Below, in pieces: positions 14,038-19,968 of a stretch of DNA of 19,968 nt (position 1 is the first letter of the stretch; the number at the start of each line of letters is the position of its first letter). The stretch spans positions 1-19,968 of the forward strand of contig CAJJOX010000016.1 of NCBI GenBank assembly GCA_905193485.1. Reading direction: 5' to 3'. This stretch comes from an uncultured Porphyromonadaceae bacterium (GTDB lineage: Bacteria > Bacteroidota > Bacteroidia > Bacteroidales > Muribaculaceae). Position numbers and translations under genes: made by a program. The notes beneath the pieces are model-generated. The model ran no database searches. It worked only from the letters and a program-made list of their open reading frames with translations, and was not told the DNA's origin.

Positions 14038-14811
14038 ATGGGTAAAATCATAGCAATAGCAAATCAGAAAGGCGGCGTGGGGAAAACCACCACCACCATC
14101 AACCTTGCGGCATCTCTTGCCGCTGAAGGCAAAAAGGTGCTTATCATCGATGCCGACCCGCAGGCCAATGCGACGTCGGGTTACGGAATCAGACCGGAGC
14201 AGATGACATCGTCGATCTATGAATGTCTGGTCGACGACTATCCTCTGGCCGGCTCTCAGGTAGCCACATGTGTCGAGGGGCTGGACCTTATCGGTTCGCG
14301 CATCGATCTTGCCGGTGCCGAGCTTGAGTTGATCAGTCGTCCGCAGCGCGAGAAAGTGCTTGCCAAGCTTCTTGCGCCCATAGCGCCCGACTACGACTAT
14401 ATACTCATCGACTGTTCCCCTTCGCTCGGACTGATAACGGTCAATGCGCTTACAGCCGCCAACTCGGTGATCATCCCGGTTCAGGCCGAATATTTCGCTC
14501 TTGAAGGGATCACCAAGCTCATCAATACCATCCGCATCATCAAGCCCAAACTCAATCCGGGACTTGAAATCGAAGGCTTTCTTCTGACGATGTATGACGC
14601 ACGCCTTCGTCTGGCAAACCAAATCTACGAAGAACTCAAGAGTCATTTCGGCGACATGGTGTTCACAACCGTGATTCCGCGCAATATCCGACTCAGCGAA
14701 GCTCCGTCGCACGGTCTGCCGGCTTTGCTCTACGATCCGGAAAGCCGCGGCGCCACGTCGCACACGGCGCTTGCGCGTGAGATCATCGCACGCCATCGCC
14801 GCAAACACTGA
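14038..14811 (+). CDS. parA: Chromosome-partition ATPase ParA/Soj
   Basis: This 257-residue cytoplasmic ATPase moves newly copied origins by binding DNA in its ATP form and being triggered by ParB. The deviant Walker A motif KGGVGKTT (residues 11-18) has the signature early lysine. IIDADPQAN follows, and DYILIDCSPSLG is the Walker B region. PVQAEYFALEG and VIPRNIRLSEAPSHGLP are typical of chromosomal ParA. The open frame begins at 13870 inside queA, but homology begins only at MGKIIAIANQKGG, and the promoter lies between, so the ATG at 14038 is used. parB follows 62 bp later. The gene order and lack of an N-terminal helix-turn-helix indicate a chromosomal, not plasmid, system. Confidence 0.96.
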   Translation: MGKIIAIANQKGGVGKTTTTINLAASLAAEGKKVLIIDADPQANATSGYGIRPEQMTSSIYECLVDDYPLAGSQVATCVEGLDLIGSRIDLAGAELELISRPQREKVLAKLLAPIAPDYDYILIDCSPSLGLITVNALTAANSVIIPVQAEYFALEGITKLINTIRIIKPKLNPGLEIEGFLLTMYDARLRLANQIYEELKSHFGDMVFTTVIPRNIRLSEAPSHGLPALLYDPESRGATSHTALAREIIARHRRKH

Positions 14812-14873
14812 TCATCAATCAACATCATCGCAACAACCCAATAATGCGGTTTTGACCGCCAACAACCACTATC

Positions 14874-15764
14874 ATGGCAATAAAACGCAGTGCCCTCGGA
14901 CGAGGACTTGACTCACTGATATCGATGGACGATGTGCCCGCACGCGGTTCGTCAGCCATCAACGATATCGCGCTTGATCAGATAACCCCCAACCCCGATC
15001 AGCCACGAACGACGTTTGACCAGGCGGCTCTCGAAGAGCTCGCCGCCTCGATCCGCGAACTTGGGATCATCCAGCCGCTGTCGTTGCGTAAAACCGGCCC
15101 CGAATCCTATCAGATCATAGCCGGAGAACGACGATACAGAGCGGCCCGCATGGCCGGTCTGGCATCGGTGCCTGCATATATACGCACCGCCAACGAAACC
15201 GAACTGACGGAGATGGCTCTGATCGAAAACATACAGCGTGAAGATCTCAATGCGATCGAAATCGCCCTTACATTTAAAAAGCTGATCGACCAATATTCTC
15301 TCACTCAGGAGCGGCTCAGCGAACGCATAGGCAAGAAGCGCGCGACAATCGCCAACTTCCTGCGTCTGCTTCGCCTTCCGGCGGAAGTGCAGCTCGGATT
15401 GCGTGACCGTCGAGTCGACATGGGGCATGCGCGTGCGTTGCTTTCGATTGATGATCCCACAAAGCAGCTGCGCCTCTACAACCGCATCCTGAAAGAAGAT
15501 CTTTCGGTGCGCCGAGTAGAGGAGCTTGCCAAAGAGCTTCGCGAAGGAGCCGGTGCTGAAACCCCTTCCGGCAGCAAGGGGAAAAAAGCTTCTTCGACAG
15601 AGTTTGACCTCCTTGGCACCCATATTTCCCAGCGGTTCAATACTCCGGTATCGTTTTCATGCAACAAATCGGGAAGCGGAAAAATCATCTTCTCATTCCG
15701 CAACGAGAGTGAACTTGAAAGATTAATTGCTATATTTGACGAAATAAAACCCAACAATAACTGA
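14874..15764 (+). CDS. parB: Chromosome-partition protein ParB/Spo0J
   Basis: This 296-residue DNA-binding CTPase loads at parS sites and stimulates ParA. The N-terminus RSALGRGLDSLI is the ParA-contacting segment. Then come ITPNPDQPRTTFD, IRELGIIQPL and the CTP-binding GERRYRA (84-90). ENIQREDLNAIE follows, and a helix-turn-helix region lies at about 143-166 (LTQERLSERIGKKRATIANF). A hydrophilic linker (AETPSGSKGKKASS) leads to the C-terminal dimer domain. The end is part of a run of four same-strand genes: DUF5683 and the transglycosylase follow. No full parS palindrome was found in the window. Confidence 0.96.
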   Translation: MAIKRSALGRGLDSLISMDDVPARGSSAINDIALDQITPNPDQPRTTFDQAALEELAASIRELGIIQPLSLRKTGPESYQIIAGERRYRAARMAGLASVPAYIRTANETELTEMALIENIQREDLNAIEIALTFKKLIDQYSLTQERLSERIGKKRATIANFLRLLRLPAEVQLGLRDRRVDMGHARALLSIDDPTKQLRLYNRILKEDLSVRRVEELAKELREGAGAETPSGSKGKKASSTEFDLLGTHISQRFNTPVSFSCNKSGSGKIIFSFRNESELERLIAIFDEIKPNNN

Positions 15765-15802
15765 AACATCCGCGGCGATGGCGCGCGGCAGTGCCACGCA
15801 AC

Positions 15803-16705
15803 ATGCTGCCGATCAATGGAGTAGGGCAAATTGTGGACGCAGTGCAAACGGTTAACGTTAATTCACACATAAGATTTTTTACGTTTGTCGGCATCATCGT
15901 TTTGATGTTGACAACACCATTTAACATTTTTTCAGCCGATCCTTCACGACCCGTCAGACCCTCACGCAGCCACCGTCATCCGGTGACGGCGCCTGCCGTA
16001 TCCGAGCCGGGCGCGGCGCTTCCCGACACCATACCATTGAGTGCTCCCGTAAGCCTGCCCGCTGCCGTGGTGGAGGATGAACTGAACCTGAGTGGCGATT
16101 CGGTGCGGCTCACGCCCGTCGATACAATATCGATTGTAAACTCCGCTGCTGATCCTTTGCTTTTTGATTCCGGCGTCGTTTCAGACTCGCTTCAGTCGTC
16201 AGGTAAAAAAGTGTTTGTGCCCGATCCGATTAAAGCCGTATGGTATTCAGCGCTATGTCCGGGGCTCGGCCAGATCTATAACCGCCGGTACTGGAAACTT
16301 CCGATTGTCATCGGCGGTTTCATGGGACTCGGCTACGGGGCTTCGTGGAACAATTCGATGCTATCGGACTATACGCGTGCCTACTACGATCTGATGGACA
16401 ATGACCCATCGACCAAAAGCTATATGGACTTCTTTCCGCCGACCACGTCGGAAGAGTCGCTCAACCGCACTTGGCTCGAACGCACGCTTAAAAGCAGAAA
16501 AGACTATTTCCGGCGCAATCGCGACCTTTGCATCATAGGCATGATAGGCGTGTACCTTCTTGCCGTAGTCGATGCATATGTCGATGCGTCGCTTACCAAT
16601 TTCGATATTTCTCCCGATCTCTCCATGCAAATGGCTCCGGCTCTGCTTTACGACCGGACGAGTCCCTATCCGGCACTCGGGTTGCAATGGGCTCTAAACT
16701 TTTGA
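15803..16705 (+). CDS. DUF5683 membrane protein
   Basis: This protein of about 300 residues belongs to a Bacteroidota family of unknown function. A hydrophobic signal segment (FFTFVGIIVLMLTTPF) is followed by a long Pro/Ser-rich, low-order region. The conserved core comes next: PIKAVWYSALCPGLGQIYNRRYWKLPIVIGGFMGLGYG, then YTRAYYDLMDNDPSTKS, RKDYFRRNRDL and IIGMIGVYLLAVVDAYVDASLTNFDIS. The core has two or three membrane segments. The start is uncertain: GTG at 15791, ATG at 15803 and GTG at 15842 are all in frame. I use the ATG, although it leaves a long stretch before the signal. It follows parB by 38 bp and precedes the transglycosylase by 17 bp, so all should be co-transcribed. Confidence 0.8.
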   Translation: MLPINGVGQIVDAVQTVNVNSHIRFFTFVGIIVLMLTTPFNIFSADPSRPVRPSRSHRHPVTAPAVSEPGAALPDTIPLSAPVSLPAAVVEDELNLSGDSVRLTPVDTISIVNSAADPLLFDSGVVSDSLQSSGKKVFVPDPIKAVWYSALCPGLGQIYNRRYWKLPIVIGGFMGLGYGASWNNSMLSDYTRAYYDLMDNDPSTKSYMDFFPPTTSEESLNRTWLERTLKSRKDYFRRNRDLCIIGMIGVYLLAVVDAYVDASLTNFDISPDLSMQMAPALLYDRTSPYPALGLQWALNF

Positions 16706-16722
16706 AACCATTCCCGAACATT

Positions 16723-18411
16723 ATGTCAGTAATGAAAAAGATATACACTACAGCTCTTCTCGGCATGGCCACACTGATGGCTTCGGCGGCTCCGTCGATT
16801 CTCGATATCAAACATTCGATAACAGACGACAACATAATCCCACCCGAAAGTTTCGAAACCAAAACGCGTGAGCTTGAAGAAAACTTCTTTTTGAAAAACT
16901 ATACAGCTCCAGCATCCGACGGTTCCACCCACCACACGGGAAACGCCCGCGAATATGAGGATCTCCTGAGCCGTCTTCCGGTTGAAATAGAGATGCCTTA
17001 TAATCAGGTTGTGGGCAATTATATCGAAATGTATCTTGAGCGCAAGCGTCTGCTTGTGGCCGATATGCTCGCACTGCATAATTATTACGGCAAGATATTC
17101 ATCGAAGAGCTTATCAAAGAGGGTGTCCCATTGGAGCTTCAGTATCTGCCTGTGATCGAATCGGCGATCAATCCCAATGCCGTGTCGCGCGCAGGCGCCT
17201 GCGGCCTGTGGCAATTCATGCCGGCTACGGCGACGGGACTCGGAATGGAAGTGAACTCGCTTGTCGACGAACGCCGGGATCCGAGATCATCGTCGCGCAA
17301 TGCCGCCCGATATCTCAAACAGCTTTATTCGATATACGGCGACTGGTCACTGGCTATCGCGGCATACAACTGCGGGCCGGGCAATGTCAACAAGGCCCTG
17401 CGTCGTGCCGGCGGTGGCAAGCTTGACTTCTGGGAAATATACAATCATCTTCCCAAAGAAACGCGCGGTTATGTGCCGGCCTTTATAGCCGCCAATTATG
17501 TGATGAACTATTATGACCGCTACGGAATCAATCCGACAGTGGTGAAACAGCAGCTTGTCACCGATACGATCCAGGTGAGCGACCGTGTGCATTTCGATCA
17601 GATAGCCAATGTGCTTCAGATACCGATTGAAGAGATCCGCATGCTCAATCCGCAGTTTCGCAAGGATGTGATTCCGGGTGACAACCATCCCTACACCCTT
17701 GTGCTGCCGTTTCAGCAATGCAACAGTTATATCGTGAGCGAGGAGGCAATTCACAATTATAATGCCGACCAATATCGCGGCCGCACGTTTGTCGAGCCGG
17801 GTCAGCCACGTTCAGACCGCGGCTCAAGCAATGACGATATGGCCAGTGGGCAGACTCAGAATGCTGACGGGAACAATGTGATCGCGGATTCCATCGGTGA
17901 ACGCGTGGAAGAGATAGTCCACGAAGTGCAGCGAGGTGAAAGCCTTCGTGACATAGCCAAGCGATATGGAGTAAGCTCGACGGATATCAAACGATGGAAC
18001 AATCTTCGCCGGGGCAAGGTGAAGGAGGGCGACAAACTCACCATCAAGATATATCATCATGAACTCGCCGCTGCCAGCACAGCTCCATCCGGCGAATCGA
18101 CCGTCACCACACGCCGCTCATCCACTCCCGACGCCGCAACGCATTCCGACAAGAAGACCAAGGCCAAAAAGGAAGACAAGCCAAGAACCACTACATATAC
18201 TGTCAAGAGCGGCGATACGCTTGAAAAGATCGCGCGGCGTTTCGGCACCACGGTCGAAGCCATCCAAAAGGCCAACGGCATGAGCCGCGGCACCACACGC
18301 ATCGGCATAGGTCAGAAAATCAAGATTCCGAGCAAAAGCGCGTCGAAATCCAAAAAGAAATCAACGAAGAAATCGAAGAAAAAATCGAAAAGAGGCAAGA
18401 AACGCCGTTGA
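16723..18411 (+). CDS. mltD: MltD-like membrane-bound lytic transglycosylase with LysM repeats
   Basis: This protein of about 562 residues should cut glycan strands in peptidoglycan without hydrolysis. A signal peptide covers about residues 1-22. The SLT domain has LQYLPVIESAINPNAVSRAG with catalytic E146, then GLWQFMPATATGLG and AIAAYNCGPGNVNKA. Two clear LysM repeats follow at about 399-443 (VQRGESLRDIAKRYGVSS) and 490-535 (TVKSGDTLEKIARRFGTTVE), each for glycan binding. A weaker LysM-like stretch precedes them. The tail is very basic (KSKKKSTKKSKKKSKRGKK). The open frame extends back to 16528 inside DUF5683 but has no homology there. The ATG at 16723 or that at 16732 begins the signal peptide. 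The gene is the last of the parA-parB-DUF5683 run. Confidence 0.9.
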   Translation: MSVMKKIYTTALLGMATLMASAAPSILDIKHSITDDNIIPPESFETKTRELEENFFLKNYTAPASDGSTHHTGNAREYEDLLSRLPVEIEMPYNQVVGNYIEMYLERKRLLVADMLALHNYYGKIFIEELIKEGVPLELQYLPVIESAINPNAVSRAGACGLWQFMPATATGLGMEVNSLVDERRDPRSSSRNAARYLKQLYSIYGDWSLAIAAYNCGPGNVNKALRRAGGGKLDFWEIYNHLPKETRGYVPAFIAANYVMNYYDRYGINPTVVKQQLVTDTIQVSDRVHFDQIANVLQIPIEEIRMLNPQFRKDVIPGDNHPYTLVLPFQQCNSYIVSEEAIHNYNADQYRGRTFVEPGQPRSDRGSSNDDMASGQTQNADGNNVIADSIGERVEEIVHEVQRGESLRDIAKRYGVSSTDIKRWNNLRRGKVKEGDKLTIKIYHHELAAASTAPSGESTVTTRRSSTPDAATHSDKKTKAKKEDKPRTTTYTVKSGDTLEKIARRFGTTVEAIQKANGMSRGTTRIGIGQKIKIPSKSASKSKKKSTKKSKKKSKRGKKRR

Positions 18412-18450
18412 TATTTCATTGAGCCGGGAGTAGCATGAAAGTAACATAAT

Positions 18451-18465
18451 GTGACAAATTGTCAC
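18451..18465. promoter_or_regulatory. Perfect inverted repeat upstream of gdhA (possible operator)
   Basis: GTGACAAATTGTCAC is a 7-bp inverted repeat around a central A, 111 bp before the gdhA ATG. The arms resemble the TGTGA/TCACA arms of Crp/Fnr-type sites but with one extra base of spacing. It may be an operator for nitrogen or carbon control. Confidence 0.45.
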
Positions 18466-18528
18466 CGCTATGGCTTGATTTAACTAATTTTAAGGCCTTC
18501 TCGTTGCTTTATTTCCAAAATTTATCCG

Positions 18529-18536
18529 TTAATTTG
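18529..18536 (+). promoter_or_regulatory. Weak -7 box for gdhA
   Basis: TTAATTTG differs from TAnnTTTG at one base. No convincing -33 element. It would give a leader of about 35 nt. Confidence 0.3.
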
Positions 18537-18576
18537 TGGCGTTAACCTGTTAGAAATACCGTTAAATTCATATAAT

Positions 18577-19914
18577 ATGGATATAAATCGAATAATGAAC
18601 TCACTTGAGGTGAAGCACCCCGGTGAAAAAGAGTATCTGCAAGCAGTGAAGGAAGTGCTGATGTGCGTCGAAGACGTTTACAACCAGCATCCTGAATTTG
18701 AAAAGGCCAAAATCGTCGAACGTATGGTCGAGCCTGACCGGATCATTACATTCCGTGTGACATGGACCGACGATAACGGCGAAGTGCAGACCAATATCGG
18801 CTATCGCGTACAATTCAACAATGCCATCGGCCCGTACAAAGGCGGTATCCGTTTCCATGCATCGGTCAATCTTTCCATCCTTAAATTCCTCGGGTTTGAG
18901 CAGACATTCAAGAACGCTCTTACGACGTTGCCCATGGGCGGCGCAAAAGGCGGCAGCGACTTCTCGCCCCGCGGCAAAAGCGATGCCGAGATCATGCGTT
19001 TCTGCCAGGCTTTCATGCTTGAGCTTTGGAAAAATATCGGAATAGACCGTGATGTGCCCGCCGGAGACATTGGTGTGGGCGGCCGCGAAGTCGGATACAT
19101 GTATGGCATGTATAAAAAGCTCTGCAATGAATGTGACGGTTCAATGACTGGCAAGGCTCTTTCGTTTGGCGGATCTCGCATCCGTCCAGAGGCTACCGGT
19201 TTTGGCGCTCTTTATTTTGTACAGAGTATGCTTGCTAAGAAAGGCATGGATATCAAGGGCAAGACCGTGGCCATCTCCGGATTTGGCAATGTGGCCTGGG
19301 GCGCAGCTCTCAAAGCTACGGAACTCGGAGCTAAAGTCGTGACCATATCCGGCCCCGACGGATATATTTACGATCCGGACGGTATCCGCGGTGACAAGAT
19401 CGACTATATGCTTTATCTCCGTGCAACCGGTGATGACATCGTGGCTCCGTATGCTGAAAAGTATCCCAACGCCACATTCTTCCCCGGTCGCAAACCGTGG
19501 GAACAGAAGGTTGACATCGCTCTGCCCTGCGCTACCCAGAACGAACTCGGCGCAGAGGATGCACGTCAGCTTGTCGATAACGGTGTGCTTATGGTGGCTG
19601 AAGTTTCCAATATGGGCTGCACTCCCGAAGCTATCGACACATTTATCGGCAACCGTGTGACATATGCTCCCGGTAAGGCTGTGAATGCCGGCGGTGTTGC
19701 GACATCAGGTCTTGAAATGAGCCAGAATGCCATGCATCTCCAGTGGAGCGCCGAAGAAGTGGATCAGAAACTGCATGTGATAATGCGCGATATCCACGAA
19801 CAGTGTGTGAAATACGGCACAGAACCCGACGGATATCTCAACTACATGAAAGGCGCCAATATCGCCGGTTTCATGAAAGTGGCCAATGCCATGATGGGAC
19901 AGGGCGTCATTTGA
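18577..19914 (+). CDS. gdhA: Glutamate dehydrogenase (hexameric type)
   Basis: This 445-residue cytoplasmic enzyme links ammonia and 2-oxoglutarate to glutamate, the main ammonia-assimilating reaction in many gut Bacteroidales. Landmarks: YRVQFNNAIGPYKGGIRFH, then LTTLPMGGAKGGSDFSP with the catalytic lysine, VPAGDIGVGGREVGYMYG, the NAD(P) Rossmann site AISGFGNVAWGA, LPCATQNELGAEDA, and NAGGVATSGLEMSQNAMHL with the substrate-binding serine. Length and motifs fit the NADP-type hexamer; coenzyme choice cannot be fixed from this. It has its own upstream region of 165 bp, with an inverted repeat, and a downstream hairpin. With glutamine synthetase in the same window it completes both routes of ammonia entry. 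Confidence 0.97.
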   Translation: MDINRIMNSLEVKHPGEKEYLQAVKEVLMCVEDVYNQHPEFEKAKIVERMVEPDRIITFRVTWTDDNGEVQTNIGYRVQFNNAIGPYKGGIRFHASVNLSILKFLGFEQTFKNALTTLPMGGAKGGSDFSPRGKSDAEIMRFCQAFMLELWKNIGIDRDVPAGDIGVGGREVGYMYGMYKKLCNECDGSMTGKALSFGGSRIRPEATGFGALYFVQSMLAKKGMDIKGKTVAISGFGNVAWGAALKATELGAKVVTISGPDGYIYDPDGIRGDKIDYMLYLRATGDDIVAPYAEKYPNATFFPGRKPWEQKVDIALPCATQNELGAEDARQLVDNGVLMVAEVSNMGCTPEAIDTFIGNRVTYAPGKAVNAGGVATSGLEMSQNAMHLQWSAEEVDQKLHVIMRDIHEQCVKYGTEPDGYLNYMKGANIAGFMKVANAMMGQGVI

Positions 19915-19944
19915 TAAAAATCACATAAAAAACAAGATCATGGC

Positions 19945-19968
19945 GGGGTGTGGATAAAATTACACCCC
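19945..19968 (+). terminator. Likely terminator after gdhA (cut by window edge)
   Basis: GGGGTGT (19945-19951) pairs with ACACCCC (19962-19968) around a 10-nt loop. It lies 30 bp after the gdhA stop codon. The window ends at the stem, so the T run cannot be checked. Confidence 0.6.
19949..19957 (-). other. Second perfect DnaA-box 9-mer
   Basis: The minus strand reads TTATCCACA, overlapping the loop of the gdhA terminator hairpin. Probably chance, but it repeats the 9-mer at 5609-5617. Confidence 0.2.

Noticed and set aside
16528..16722. N-terminal extension of the transglycosylase inside DUF5683
   Set aside because: The extension is an antiphase reading of DUF5683; the signal peptide begins at 16723 or 16732.

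Overview
The window is a compact, gene-dense stretch of core chromosome from a member of the Bacteroidota, most likely order Bacteroidales. A gut Muribaculaceae-like organism is my guess from protein style, not something I can prove here. The evidence is Bacteroidota-type promoters (TTTG about 20 bp before TAnnTTTG), little use of Shine-Dalgarno sites, and Bacteroidota-typical families: a GldB-like lipoprotein, DUF5683, DUF2007, a long QueA, short Pta, and an MCE gene beside an Amidase_3/SPOR amidase. No integrase, transposase, tRNA, rRNA, CRISPR array or phage gene was recognised.

Layout. Positions 1-1479 (minus): a cell-wall amidase followed by an MCE/MlaD lipid-transport gene cut by the window edge. 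Positions 1625-3447 (plus): a GldB-like lipoprotein, then a thioredoxin-fold exported protein with no cysteine, under a strong promoter and ending in a terminator. Positions 3602-5353 (minus): a DUF2007 protein and a type I glutamine synthetase, behind a leader that holds a terminator-like hairpin. Positions 5656-6780 (minus): SufT-like Fe-S maturation factor and LpxH for lipid A, from a promoter so close to the start codon that the mRNA may be leaderless. Positions 6806-9120 (minus): meso-diaminopimelate dehydrogenase and an AGCS amino-acid/sodium symporter. Positions 9215-11461 (minus): pta-ackA for acetate production and ATP. Positions 11668-11841 (plus): a 57-residue membrane protein. Positions 11937-12305 (minus): ribosomal protein L19 with a structured leader.

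From 12690 on, all genes are on the plus strand: QueA (queuosine in tRNA), the chromosome partition pair ParA-ParB, a DUF5683 membrane protein, an MltD-like lytic transglycosylase with LysM repeats, and glutamate dehydrogenase.

The genes serve nitrogen assimilation (glutamine synthetase, GdhA), envelope building and remodelling (amidase, MCE, LpxH, Ddh, MltD), fermentation energy (Pta-AckA), translation (L19, QueA) and chromosome segregation (ParAB). I found no convincing undescribed multi-gene system. The best leads are small: the cysteine-less thioredoxin-like protein, the leader in front of DUF2007-glnA, the possibly leaderless sufT, the 57-residue membrane protein, and a cluster of signals near 13.9 kb (change in G/C strand bias, tandem parS-like half-sites, a XerD-arm-like 11-mer) just before parAB.
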